NCBI RefSeq assembly: GCF_014204865.1
Contig: NZ_JACHMG010000001.1
Coordinates: 2,046,001 to 2,110,000 of the forward strand
DNA from: Amycolatopsis jiangsuensis
GTDB lineage: Bacteria > Actinomycetota > Actinomycetes > Mycobacteriales > Pseudonocardiaceae
Direction: 5' to 3'
DNA: 64,000 nt
Shown: positions 43,362-51,628 of the stretch, piece by piece
How the letters are laid out: each line of letters begins with the position of its first letter
How positions within the stretch are numbered: position 1 is the first letter of the stretch
Position numbers and translations under genes: made by a program
The notes under the pieces: generated by a model
Told to the model about the DNA's origin: nothing
The model's input: only the letters and a program-made list of their open reading frames with translations
The model's database searches: none

Positions 43362-44584
43362 CGTGCTTCGCCGAACAGATCCGTCAGCTCGGCCGGCGGT
43401 GCCTCCTCCAGCTGCGCGTAGGTGCACGACCGCGGTTCGCGATCGGGCCGGAACCGGACCAGCCGACCGCCGTGCCGGAAGCGGTCGCCCTGCAGGTGTT
43501 CGTAGCGCACCTCCGCGACCCGTTCCGGGCGCAGTGGCTCCCAGGACAGATCCTTGTCCGGCGCCCACCGGCTGTTCGCACCCGGCCGCCGCGTGTTTTC
43601 CCGCCCCGTGTTCCCTCCCGCGGAGGCGGCTTCCCATTCCGCCGACGTGCTCTTTCCCGCGGAGGCGGCTTTCTGTTCCGCCGACGTGCTTTTTCCCGCG
43701 GAGGCGGCTTCCCATTCCGCCGACGTGCTCTTTCCCGCGGAGGCGGCTTCCCATTCCGCCCAGCTGCGCCACGGATGCCCTTCGAGCGCGTTTTCCCGCC
43801 ACGGCGCCAGTTCCTCGACCAACTCGCCGCGCCGAGCCTTGGTGAAGCTGCTCGCGACGCCGACGTGGTGCAGTGTCCCGGTCTCGTCGTACAGCCCGAG
43901 CAGGAGCGATCCGACGCCCTGGCCGTCCTTGTGCCAGCGGAAGCCGGCGACGACGCAGTCCGCGGTGCGTTCGTGTTTGACCTTCCACATCACCCGCCGG
44001 TCCTGTTCGTAGGGCTGGTCGGCGGGTTTGGCCATCACCCCGTCGAATCCGGCACCCTCGAAGCGGGTGAACCAGTCCTGTGCGACGTCCGGGTCGGTGG
44101 TGAGCGGGGTCAGGTGCACCCGCTGGAGCCCGCCGCCGGGCGCGGTGCCGAGGAAGTCCTCCAGCAGCTCCCGGCGCCGCGCGAACGGTTCCCCGGTCAG
44201 GTCCTGCTCGCCGAGCGCGAGCAGGTCGAACGCGACGAAGCTGGCCGGGGTCTCGGCGGCGAGCTTGCGCACCCTGCTGGCCGCGGGGTGCAGCCGCAGC
44301 TGCAGTGCCCCGAAATCCAGGCCGCGCTGGGTGACCAGCACGATCTCCCCGTCGACGACGCACCGCGGCGGCAGCGCCGCGCGCAGCAGGTCGACGAGTT
44401 CCGGGAAGTACCGGGTGAGCGGCCGGTCGTTGCGCGAACCGAGCTCGACCTCGTCGCCGTCGCGGAACACCACGCAGCGGAACCCGTCCCATTTGGGTTC
44501 GTAGCACAGCCCACCGGTGCGCGGCACTTCGCGCAGGGGCTTGGCGAGCATCGGCCGCACTGGCGGCATCACGGGCAGCTCCAC
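43358..44584 (-). CDS. ATP-dependent DNA ligase (LigC/LigD-ligase type) with a repeat insertion
   Basis: 408 residues from GTG 44584. Nucleotidyltransferase domain with the adenylation motif EPKWDGFR (catalytic K31), VVDGEIVL, and VMAKPADQPYEQDRRVMWKVKHERT (motifs IV-V). The OB-fold follows (GSLLLGLYDETGTLHHVGVASSF), with a C-terminal motif VAEVRYEHLQGDRFRH. Between the two parts of the OB domain, residues ~275-321 are nearly four tandem copies of AEWEAASAGKSTS, encoded by a 39-bp DNA repeat. Family members of this length usually lack such an insert. It seals nicks; with the overlapping LigD-polymerase gene it forms a minimal end-joining pair. Confidence 0.93.
   Translation of the reverse strand: MELPVMPPVRPMLAKPLREVPRTGGLCYEPKWDGFRCVVFRDGDEVELGSRNDRPLTRYFPELVDLLRAALPPRCVVDGEIVLVTQRGLDFGALQLRLHPAASRVRKLAAETPASFVAFDLLALGEQDLTGEPFARRRELLEDFLGTAPGGGLQRVHLTPLTTDPDVAQDWFTRFEGAGFDGVMAKPADQPYEQDRRVMWKVKHERTADCVVAGFRWHKDGQGVGSLLLGLYDETGTLHHVGVASSFTKARRGELVEELAPWRENALEGHPWRSWAEWEAASAGKSTSAEWEAASAGKSTSAEQKAASAGKSTSAEWEAASAGGNTGRENTRRPGANSRWAPDKDLSWEPLRPERVAEVRYEHLQGDRFRHGGRLVRFRPDREPRSCTYAQLEEAPPAELTDLFGEAR
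43621..43760. repeat. 39-bp tandem repeat (3.6 copies) inside the DNA ligase gene
   Basis: Copies at 43621-43659, 43660-43698 and 43699-43737, with a partial one at 43738-43760. Copies 1 and 3 are identical; copy 2 differs at a few positions. The unit is a multiple of three, so copy-number change keeps the frame and adds or removes 13 residues (AEWEAASAGKSTS). Confidence 0.95.
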
Positions 44585-44626
44585 CCAGCAGATCCTAGGC
44601 CGAATGGGTGCTGACCTGCAGCGTTT

Positions 44627-45784
44627 TCACTCCGGCGGTGGTGCGGCCGGCTCGGCCAGCACCAGGCCACCGCGGGGTTTCGGGGTGAAATACGTGGCCT
44701 TGCGGGGCATCCGCCGCCCGGCTGCGTGCACCGCGCGGACCGTCTCGAACGGCACCGGCGCCAGCTGCACCACCGCGTCGGCCTCCGGGGGTACCGGACG
44801 GCCCGGGAGCAGCGGGCGCAGGTGCGGGCCGTCCGGTGCCACGCCCAGCGCCCCGGCGACCAGGACCCGTTCGACCACCTCGTGGTCGATCGACAGCGGG
44901 TCGTCCGCCGGGAGCCGGACGTGCAGTGCCGTCCCGCCGGCGAGCACGACCGCGGCGCCGGGAGCGGCCGGCGGGGTCGGGTCCGCGGCCGGCGTGACCG
45001 CCAGCCCGGCCGCGCGCCACGCGGTGGCCAGCCGGTCCGCGGTGAGCCCGGTACCGGTGAGGACGCGGTGGATCGCGCCGATCTCGAGCGGCGGGCCCGC
45101 GGTGATCAGGGCGAGCAGGGAGCCGGTGGCCGCTGCCGCGGCCACCCGGTGGTTGCCGTCGGCGACCAGGAGGTCCGCTGCGGAAGCGGCGCGCAGCAAG
45201 CGTTCCTGCACGGTTCCGGACGGCACCACCCACAGTTCGTGCACCCGCCCGGCATGATCCACAGTGGACACGTCGGGACGGCCGGTGCGGGCGGCTTCGA
45301 CCGCCTCGGTGAGCCGGGCGCCCTCGTCCACCGGTACCAGCAGGGCGGCGCTCGTCGCGCAGCCCAGTCCGGTGAGCACCGCCGCGCGCTCCGCGACGAC
45401 CTCGGGGTAGACCTCCTCGGTGTGCCACACGTGCGCGTCGCCCGCGGTGAGGCCGCCGGCGTCGACCAGGCACAGCACCCCGGACACGGTGCCGTCGATC
45501 CGGTACGCCGTCACGAATTCGCGCAGCGCGCGGTAGTGCCGGGCACGCAGCCGCGCGAGCGTCGCCCTCGCCGCCGGCAAGGCCGCCGCCAGGTCCAGCC
45601 CCGCGGCCAGCGCGGTGGGAGTCCGCGCCGGGTGCTGTGCGGCCAGCAGCGTGTCCCCGGCCGCGGCCGGGGAGGCGAGCGCCGCGGTCACCGCGTCCGG
45701 TTCGGCGAATTCGTCGACGTCCGGGCCCGGCACCTGGCCGCGCACCACCCATCCCCGGCGGATCGGCCGCACCCACGTGTCCAT
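44627..45784 (-). CDS. DUF1015-family protein
   Basis: 385 residues from ATG 45784. It shows the family blocks HYRALREFVTAYRIDGTVSG, a ADGNHRVAAAAA motif in place of the usual ADGHHRY, DHEVVERVL and the closing RMPRKATYFTPKPRGGLV. DUF1015 proteins are widespread and uncharacterised; part of the fold is distantly ParB/kinase-like. It precedes the ligase gene on the same strand with a 42-bp gap and might share its transcript. Confidence 0.85.
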   Translation of the reverse strand: MDTWVRPIRRGWVVRGQVPGPDVDEFAEPDAVTAALASPAAAGDTLLAAQHPARTPTALAAGLDLAAALPAARATLARLRARHYRALREFVTAYRIDGTVSGVLCLVDAGGLTAGDAHVWHTEEVYPEVVAERAAVLTGLGCATSAALLVPVDEGARLTEAVEAARTGRPDVSTVDHAGRVHELWVVPSGTVQERLLRAASAADLLVADGNHRVAAAAATGSLLALITAGPPLEIGAIHRVLTGTGLTADRLATAWRAAGLAVTPAADPTPPAAPGAAVVLAGGTALHVRLPADDPLSIDHEVVERVLVAGALGVAPDGPHLRPLLPGRPVPPEADAVVQLAPVPFETVRAVHAAGRRMPRKATYFTPKPRGGLVLAEPAAPPPE

Positions 45785-45858
45785 TCCCCCATCATGACGG
45801 GCGGCCGATCTCCTCCGGCCGCGGAATGCCGGGGGACCCGGTGGAGTTGTCGCGAAGC

Positions 45859-47394
45859 ATGGACTCCCCGGACGCCGCGTCGCCGCCCGCCGCGAAGAGT
45901 GCCGTCGGCCTGCGGTCCGAACGCGGTCCGGTGCTCATCGCGGTCATGTTGTGCACCGGCCTGGTCGCGCTGGACAGCACGATCATCGCCACCGCGGTGC
46001 CCTCGGTGGTCCGCGACCTCGGCGGCTTCTCCCAGTTCCCGTGGCTGTTCTCGGTGTACCTGCTGACCCAGGCGGTCACCGTTCCGCTGTACGGGAAGTT
46101 TGCCGACGTCCTGGGCCGGCGGCCGGTGATGTTCTGCGGCATCGCGGTGTTCCTCGCCGGTTCGGTGCTGTGCGGTGCCGCGTGGAGCATGCCGGTGCTG
46201 ATCGCCGCCCGCGCCGTGCAGGGCATCGGGGCCGGCGCCGTGCAGCCGATCAGCATGACGATGATCGGCGACCTGTACACCGTCGAGGAGCGCGCCCGGG
46301 TGCAGGGCTACGTCGCCGGGGTGTGGGCGGTCGCCTCGGTGGTCGGCCCGGCGCTCGGCGGGGTGTTCTCCGAATACCTCAGCTGGCGCTGGATCTTCTT
46401 CGTCAACCTGCCGCTGGGCGCGCTCGCCGCGTGGATGCTGCACCGCAGGTTCACCGAGCGGGTCGGACGCACCCGCCACCGCGTCGACTACCCGGGCGCG
46501 GCGTTGCTCACGCTCGGCTGCACGCTGCTGATCCTGGCGCTGCTGGAAGGCGGCGTGGCGTGGAGCTGGACGTCCGCGCCGAGCGTCGCCGCCTTCGCCG
46601 CCGCGGTGCTGCTGCTGGGCGCGTTCGTCGTGGTGGAACGGCGTGCCACGGAACCGGTGCTGCCGCTGTGGGTGTTCACGCGGCGAACACTGGTCGGCGG
46701 CAACCTCGCCGCCCTCGTGATCGGCGCGGTCGTACTGGGGCTCAGCTCGTTCCTGCCCACCTTCGCCCAGGGTGTCCTCGGCACCGGCGCGCTGACCGCG
46801 GGTTTCGCGCTGGCCGCGCTCACCGTCGGCTGGCCGCTCGCGTCGTCGGTGTCCGGGCGCCTCTACCTCCGCATCGGTTTCCGCGACACGGCACTGATCG
46901 GAAGTGGCTTCGCGCTGACCGGTGCGGTGCTGACCACGCTGCTGGACCCCGCGTCGTCGATCTGGTCGGCCGCGGGGGCGGCGTTCGTGCTCGGCATCGG
47001 GCTGGGCCTGATGTCCAGCCCGACGGTCGTGGCGGTGCAGTCCACGGTCGGCTGGGAACGTCGAGGGGTGGTCACCGCGACCACCATGTTCAGCCGTTCG
47101 CTGGGCAGCGCGGTCGGCACGGCGGTGTTCGGCGCGATCGCCAACGCCACGCTCGCGTCCCGGTTCGCGAACCCGCCCGCGGACGTGGCCGGGCATTTGC
47201 CGGCGAGTGTCGACGCGACCAGCGAGGTGCTCGGCGGCGTCCCCACGGAGTCCGCGACCGCCGCGTACGTCCGGGATTCGCTGGCCGGCGCCACGCATTA
47301 CGTCTTCCTGGCGATCGTGGGCGTGGCGGCACTCGGTGTGCTCGCGCTTGGCCTGATGCCGCGCCGGACCGAGCAGCTGACCTTCCCCGGCTGA
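45859..47394 (+). CDS. DHA2-family multidrug efflux MFS transporter
   Basis: 511 residues from ATG 45859; GTG 45841 is an alternative start, neither having an ideal ribosome-binding site. About fourteen membrane segments. Motif C-like GLVALDSTIIATAVPSVVRDLGG, loop motif GKFADVLGRRPVMF and VVGPALGGVFSEYLSWRWIFFVNLP are diagnostic of drug:H+ antiporter family 2 (EmrB/QacA type). It exports hydrophobic or cationic compounds. The gene is divergent from DUF1015 and converges on the LLM gene with 6 bp between stops. No local regulator is adjacent, though an OhrR-like gene is 1 kb away. Confidence 0.93.
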   Translation: MDSPDAASPPAAKSAVGLRSERGPVLIAVMLCTGLVALDSTIIATAVPSVVRDLGGFSQFPWLFSVYLLTQAVTVPLYGKFADVLGRRPVMFCGIAVFLAGSVLCGAAWSMPVLIAARAVQGIGAGAVQPISMTMIGDLYTVEERARVQGYVAGVWAVASVVGPALGGVFSEYLSWRWIFFVNLPLGALAAWMLHRRFTERVGRTRHRVDYPGAALLTLGCTLLILALLEGGVAWSWTSAPSVAAFAAAVLLLGAFVVVERRATEPVLPLWVFTRRTLVGGNLAALVIGAVVLGLSSFLPTFAQGVLGTGALTAGFALAALTVGWPLASSVSGRLYLRIGFRDTALIGSGFALTGAVLTTLLDPASSIWSAAGAAFVLGIGLGLMSSPTVVAVQSTVGWERRGVVTATTMFSRSLGSAVGTAVFGAIANATLASRFANPPADVAGHLPASVDATSEVLGGVPTESATAAYVRDSLAGATHYVFLAIVGVAALGVLALGLMPRRTEQLTFPG

Positions 47395-47400
47395 GCGACG

Positions 47401-48297
47401 TCAGTTCTGCAGCGGCATCAGTTCCCGGCGAAAGCCGTCGAGGAACTCCGCGTAGCCGCCGGTGCCGACCGGCCGGAGGACGAATTTCGACAGGCCGGCG
47501 TCGATGTGCTGCTCCAGCAGCCGGCGGGCCTCCGCCCAGCTCGTCGCGACGACATCGGTCACCGGCACCCCCGGGCTGCGGCGGGCGGTCATCTCTCGCA
47601 GCTCGTCCGGGACGTCACCGTCGAAGGCCACGGCGAGGCTCAGGCCGAAGTGGTCGGCCTCGATCTCGCGGTCGGCCTCGTCCGCGGCCTGCTGGATCGC
47701 GATCCGCGCGGCCCGGGCCTGGTCCGGCGGGAGGAAACTGCCGAGCCAGCCGTCGGAAAGCCGCCCGGCGCGGCGCAATGCCGCGGGTGCCGCGCCACCG
47801 AGCCAGACGTCGAGCCGCTTCGGCGGACGCGGGCCGACGGTGGCGCCCTCGACCTGGAAGAACTCGCCGTGGAAGTCCACCTCGTCGCCGTCGAGCAGCA
47901 ACCGCAGCAGGGTCAGCGATTCGTCGAAGACCGCCGCGCGCCTGCCCCGCGGCACCGGGAAGAGCGCGCCCTCCGCGGCGCGGGCCGGGCGCAACCCGAA
48001 CACCGGCAGCACCCGTTTCGGGGCGAGCCCGGCCAGCGTCACGAGTTGCTTGGCGACCAGCACCGGATGCCGCCCCGGCAGGATCGCCACCCCGGTGCCG
48101 ACCTTGAGCCGGCTCGTCCGCGCCAGCGCGTGCGCCATCCCGATCATCGGGTCCACGTCCGGCGCGTACACCAGTTCCGACAGCCACAGCGAGTCGACAC
48201 CCGCCTCCTCCAGCGTGCCGGCCAACTCCGCGAACCGCGCCGGTCCGGTGCCCGGTGCGGGGGCCACCCCCAGCCGGATCTTCACCTCTTCGCCCAC
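47401..48297 (-). CDS. LLM-class (F420-dependent type) oxidoreductase
   Basis: 298 residues from GTG 48297, with AAGGAG 6 nt upstream; an inner GTG at 48285 is possible. Luciferase-like TIM barrel: [90 protein letters not shown]. The TGVAILPGRHP block fits actinobacterial F420-dependent or FMN-dependent members. Substrate unknown. The OhrR-like regulator gene is 62 bp upstream on the same strand, so the two may be co-transcribed. Confidence 0.9.
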   Translation of the reverse strand: MGEEVKIRLGVAPAPGTGPARFAELAGTLEEAGVDSLWLSELVYAPDVDPMIGMAHALARTSRLKVGTGVAILPGRHPVLVAKQLVTLAGLAPKRVLPVFGLRPARAAEGALFPVPRGRRAAVFDESLTLLRLLLDGDEVDFHGEFFQVEGATVGPRPPKRLDVWLGGAAPAALRRAGRLSDGWLGSFLPPDQARAARIAIQQAADEADREIEADHFGLSLAVAFDGDVPDELREMTARRSPGVPVTDVVATSWAEARRLLEQHIDAGLSKFVLRPVGTGGYAEFLDGFRRELMPLQN

Positions 48298-48359
48298 CCG
48301 GTGCTCCTTCCGCTCCCCTGGCGCAACACCCGGCCGGCTCCGGCTATGCCCGGCGGCGC

Positions 48360-48803
48360 TCAGGCGGTGGCCGCGATGACCCGGCCGAGCGCGGCGTGCA
48401 GCGCCTCCAGCTCGGCGACCTCCATGCCCAGCGTTTCCACCACGCGGTACGGGATCTTCTCGGCCTCGGCCCGCAACGCGCGTCCCTTGCCGGTGAGGTC
48501 CACGGTCAGCTGACGTTCGTCGGCATGGCTGCGGCCGCGGGTGACGTACCCGATCGCCTCCAGCCGTTTCAGCAACGGGGACAACGTGGCCGGCTCGTGC
48601 CGCAGCGCGCTGCCGAGGTCCTTCACCGAACGCGGCGCCTTCTCCCACAGCGCCAGCATCACCAGGTACTGCGGATGCGTGAGCCCGTATGGTTCGAGCA
48701 GCGGACGGTAGATCGCGATCACGCTGCGCGAGGCGACGGACAGGGCGAAGCACACCTGCCGGTCGAGCTTCAGCGGGTCCGCGCCCAGGTCGATCTCGGC
48801 CAC
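48360..48803 (-). CDS. OhrR-like MarR-family regulator
   Basis: 147 residues from GTG 48803, with GGAGGGAG 6 nt upstream. It matches OhrR organic-hydroperoxide sensors: reactive Cys near the N-terminus (C18 in RQVCFALSVASR), YRPLLEPYGLTHPQYLVMLALWE, HEPATLSPLLKRLEAIGYVTR and RSHADERQLTVDLT. Oxidation of that Cys releases DNA in known homologues. No ohr peroxidase gene is adjacent, which is unusual. A TTAGTGCACTAA palindrome lies 69 bp upstream, between this gene and DUF5313. Confidence 0.9.
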   Translation of the reverse strand: MAEIDLGADPLKLDRQVCFALSVASRSVIAIYRPLLEPYGLTHPQYLVMLALWEKAPRSVKDLGSALRHEPATLSPLLKRLEAIGYVTRGRSHADERQLTVDLTGKGRALRAEAEKIPYRVVETLGMEVAELEALHAALGRVIAATA

Positions 48804-48871
48804 CCGTGCTCCCTCCTGCCACCGGAACGCCACCCTAGCGTGCCCGCCCGCGGCCTTCGCCACACTAAAAG

Positions 48872-48883
48872 TTAGTGCACTAA
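48872..48883. promoter_or_regulatory. Palindrome TTAGTGCACTAA, candidate MarR/OhrR operator
   Basis: A perfect 12-bp palindrome in the divergent gap between the OhrR-like gene (start 48803) and the DUF5313 gene (start 48923). Flanking CTAAAA and ATTAG words extend the symmetry loosely. It is AT-rich in a GC-rich genome, as expected for a MarR-family operator. Confidence 0.6.
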
Positions 48884-48922
48884 TCATTAGGGTACGCTCG
48901 ACGGCAGCCGGAAGGAGGCAGG

Positions 48923-49318
48923 ATGACGGAGCGTCCCGGGGTGCTGCGCTGGTTCTGGTACGCGGTCGGCGGGCGGCTGCCCGAGCGCTACCACGACTGG
49001 CTGCTGCACGACACCACGTCGAAGCACTGGAAGGCGCGGCACGTGCTGCGCAGCAGCGTCGGCATCGTCCCGCTGTGCCTGGTCTGGCTGCTGCTGCCGG
49101 CGCCGATCCAGCTGCGCCTGGCGATCGTGCTGATGGCCGCGCTGGTGGCGTACTTCTACTCCTGCGCGTACATGGAAGAGAGCATCGACCACCGGCTGTC
49201 CCGGCACGGTTTCCCGCCCCGCACCGGCAAGCGGATCCGCCGGGAGAAGGCCGACGAGGCCGACGCCGAGGCGAGGGCCCGCTACATCGCGATCTACCGG
49301 CACCAGCCCGGCGACTAG
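48923..49318 (+). CDS. DUF5313-family membrane protein
   Basis: 131 residues from ATG 48923 with GGAAGGAGG 5 nt upstream. N-terminal RPGVLRWFWYAVGGRLPERYHDWLLHDTTSK and WKARHVLRSS motifs, then two membrane segments (VGIVPLCLVWLLLP; LRLAIVLMAALVAYFYSCAY) and a charged tail are those of DUF5313. The family is restricted to actinobacteria and has no known function. It ends 12 bp before the pseudouridine synthase gene, so the two are probably co-transcribed. Confidence 0.85.
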   Translation: MTERPGVLRWFWYAVGGRLPERYHDWLLHDTTSKHWKARHVLRSSVGIVPLCLVWLLLPAPIQLRLAIVLMAALVAYFYSCAYMEESIDHRLSRHGFPPRTGKRIRREKADEADAEARARYIAIYRHQPGD

Positions 49319-49330
49319 ACTCGGGAGCCG

Positions 49331-50302
49331 ATGAGACGCAAGCTCCCACCCCCGATCCCGCCGCGGCACGGCCTCGAACCCGCGCGGCTGCGGCTGCCGG
49401 ACGAGGGCCCGTGGACCAGCCTGCTGGAGCACCTCGTGCAGCGGCTGCCCCGGGCCGATCCCGAGCGGATCGAGCAGATGCTGCGTGAGGAGCGGATCTT
49501 CGGGGCGCACGGGCCCCTGGGGGTGGACACACCGTTCGAACCGGGCACGTTCATCTGGTTCCACCGCGACCTGCCCGACGAGGTACCGGTGCCGTTCGAG
49601 CTGACCGTGCTGTACCGCGACGAGCACCTGCTCGTGGCCGACAAGCCGCATTTCCTCGCGACCATCCCGCGTGGCCGCCACGTACTGGAGACCGCGCTGG
49701 TCCGGCTGCGCCGCGAGCTCGGGCTGCCCCAGCTGACCCCCGCGCACCGGCTGGACCGGGTGACCGCCGGGCTGGTGCTGTTCGTGATCACCCCGGCGGA
49801 CCGCGGGGCGTACCAGACGATGTTCCGGGATCGCTTGGTGCACAAGGAATACGAGGCGATCGCACGGTACGATCCGGAGCTTTCACTGCCGCGTACGGTA
49901 CGCAGCCGGATCGTCAAGGAGCGGGGCGTGCTGGCCGCGCACGAGGTGCCCGGGCCGCCGAACGCGGAGTCCACTGTGGAGCTGCTGGAGCACCGCGGCG
50001 ACCTCGGGCGGTACCGGCTGCTGCCGGCCACCGGCCGTACGCACCAGCTGCGCCTGCACCTGAGCGGGCTGGGAATCCCGATCCTCGGCGACGACTTCTA
50101 CCCGCAGTTGCGGGAAAAGCCGCTCGACGACTTCACGAGACCGTTGCAGCTGCTGGCGAAGGTGCTCGAGTTCGACGATCCGGTGACCGGCGAGCACCGC
50201 CGGTTCACCAGCCGCAGACACCTGACCGCCTGGGATTCTCCGGACGAATGGGCGGCGGACCCGCCCGGCGGCGCGGTCGTCGGTTCCGAGGCGGTGCGGT
50301 AG
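49331..50302 (+). CDS. RluA-family pseudouridine synthase
   Basis: 323 residues from ATG 49331. It converts specific uridines in RNA to pseudouridine. The catalytic motif AHRLDRVTAGLVLF contains the nucleophile D142; YRDEHLLVADKPHFLATIP and ATGRTHQLRLHLSGLGIPILGDDFY are the other family blocks. An N-terminal extension of about 85 residues precedes the core, partly S4-like in position but not in sequence. Target RNA unknown. It follows DUF5313 by 12 bp. Confidence 0.93.
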   Translation: MRRKLPPPIPPRHGLEPARLRLPDEGPWTSLLEHLVQRLPRADPERIEQMLREERIFGAHGPLGVDTPFEPGTFIWFHRDLPDEVPVPFELTVLYRDEHLLVADKPHFLATIPRGRHVLETALVRLRRELGLPQLTPAHRLDRVTAGLVLFVITPADRGAYQTMFRDRLVHKEYEAIARYDPELSLPRTVRSRIVKERGVLAAHEVPGPPNAESTVELLEHRGDLGRYRLLPATGRTHQLRLHLSGLGIPILGDDFYPQLREKPLDDFTRPLQLLAKVLEFDDPVTGEHRRFTSRRHLTAWDSPDEWAADPPGGAVVGSEAVR

Positions 50303-50378
50303 GTTTTTGCCGGACCCGGAGCCGCGACCGTGCACCCGAACCCTTGACGACTATGTTTGTCACTGCTTGGCTCGGACC

Positions 50379-50957
50379 ATGCGCGACGTCGAAGTGATCG
50401 AGGACCCGGCCACGGCGGCGATCGCCCTGGAGCCGGTCCGGGCGCGGCTGCTCGCGGCACTCACCGAACCGGCCTCGGCCGCGGCGCTCGCCGGCCGCGT
50501 CGGCCTGACCCGGCAGAAGGTGAACTACCACCTGCGGGCGCTCGAAGCGCACGGTCTCGTGGAGCCGGCCGGGACGCGGCAGTGGGGCGGTCTCACCGAA
50601 CGGCTCTTCGCCGCGACCGCCGCGTCGTACCTCGTCTCCCCCGCCGCGCTCGGCGCAGCGGGGAAGTCCGCGGTGAAGCCCGACCGGCTGTCGGTGGGCT
50701 ACCTGCTGGCGGTCGCCGGCCGCACGGTGCGGGAGGTCGCCGGCCTCGCCCGCCGGGCCGCGCGGGCGGGGAAGCCTCTGTCGACGCTCACGCTCGACAC
50801 GGAGATCTCCTTTCGCTCGGCGCGGGAGCGGGCGGCGTTCACCGAGGAGCTGACCACCGTGGTCACCGCCCTCGTATCGCGCTATCACGACGAAAGCTCT
50901 CCGGACGCCCGCATGCACCGGCTCGTCGTCGTGGCCCACCCGAAGCCGGCCGAGTAG
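50379..50957 (+). CDS. ArsR-like winged-helix regulator
   Basis: 192 residues from ATG 50379. Winged helix at ~10-75: EPVRARLLAALTEPASAAALAGRVGLTRQKVNYHLRALEAHGLVE, the HTH_20/ArsR style. The C-terminal ~110 residues (SVGYLLAVAGRTVREVAGLARRAARAGK and beyond) are a ligand-binding or dimerisation part without recognised motifs. A TTGAC-N10-GTCA dyad (50344-50362) just upstream may be its own operator. It ends 7 bp before the LexA box of alkB. Confidence 0.85.
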   Translation: MRDVEVIEDPATAAIALEPVRARLLAALTEPASAAALAGRVGLTRQKVNYHLRALEAHGLVEPAGTRQWGGLTERLFAATAASYLVSPAALGAAGKSAVKPDRLSVGYLLAVAGRTVREVAGLARRAARAGKPLSTLTLDTEISFRSARERAAFTEELTTVVTALVSRYHDESSPDARMHRLVVVAHPKPAE

Positions 50958-50964
50958 AAATCAC

Positions 50965-50980
50965 TCGAACAGGCGTTCGA
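50965..50980. promoter_or_regulatory. Perfect LexA (SOS) box upstream of alkB
   Basis: TCGAAC-AGGC-GTTCGA is a fully symmetric match to the actinobacterial/Gram-positive SOS box consensus (CGAAC-N4-GTTCG). It begins 7 bp after the stop of the regulator gene and ends 21 bp before the alkB start. A TACGCT hexamer at 50989-50994 could be the -10 element. LexA bound here would block alkB until DNA damage. Confidence 0.85.
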
Positions 50981-51001
50981 GTTTCGGGTACGCTGAACGG
51001 T

Positions 51002-51628
51002 ATGAGTCACGCACTTCAGGGCTCGCTGTTCGGCGAAAGCGAGCCGACCGCGCTGGGACCGCTGTCCGGGGCGCGGCGCATCGAGCTGAGCCACGGCGCG
51101 TGGGTCGACGTCCTGCCGGGCTGGCTCGCCGGGTCGGCCGACCTGTTCAGCAGGCTCGCCGCCGAGGTCCCCTGGCAAGCCGAGCGGCGGAAGATGTACG
51201 ACCGGGTCGTCGCCGTGCCCCGGCTGCTGAGCTTCTACCCGGAACACGCGCCGCTGCCGCACCCGATCCTGGACGAGGCCAGGGCCGCGCTGTCCGCGCA
51301 CTACGCCGGCGAACTGGGCGAACCGTTCCGTACCGCAGGCCTGTGCTACTACCGCGACGGCCGCGACAGCGTCGCCTGGCACGGCGACAACCTGGGCCGC
51401 GGCAGCACCGAAGACACCATGGTCGCGATCCTCTCCGTGGGCACGCAACGCCACCTGGCCCTCCGCCCCCGCGGCGGCGGAGAATCCCACCGCTACCCCC
51501 TGGGCCACGGAGACCTGATCGTCATGGGCGGCTCCTGCCAACGCACCTGGGAACACGCGATCCCGAAAACCACGCGCGCAGTAGGTCCGCGGATCAGCAT
51601 CCAGTTCCGACCGAAGGGGGTCCGCTGA
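51002..51628 (+). CDS. alkB: AlkB-type 2-oxoglutarate/Fe(II) DNA repair dioxygenase
   Basis: 208 residues from ATG 51002. It removes methyl groups from alkylated bases by oxidation. Iron ligands H127 and D129 (VAWHGDN) and H185 (WEHAIPK), plus the 2-oxoglutarate-binding R197 (VGPRISIQFR), are present. YRDGRDSVAWHGDN and GDLIVMGGSCQRTWEHAIPK are typical of the ALKBH2/3-like bacterial group. A LexA box directly upstream makes it a predicted SOS gene. The last codons are the first unit of a decayed 37-bp tandem array running downstream. Confidence 0.94.
   Translation: MSHALQGSLFGESEPTALGPLSGARRIELSHGAWVDVLPGWLAGSADLFSRLAAEVPWQAERRKMYDRVVAVPRLLSFYPEHAPLPHPILDEARAALSAHYAGELGEPFRTAGLCYYRDGRDSVAWHGDNLGRGSTEDTMVAILSVGTQRHLALRPRGGGESHRYPLGHGDLIVMGGSCQRTWEHAIPKTTRAVGPRISIQFRPKGVR

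Noticed and set aside
42351..44507. One 718-residue fused polymerase reading back through the ligase gene
   Set aside because: The first ~380 residues are an off-frame reading of the ligase gene, including its 39-bp repeats; the real polymerase starts at GTG 43361 overlapping the ligase stop.
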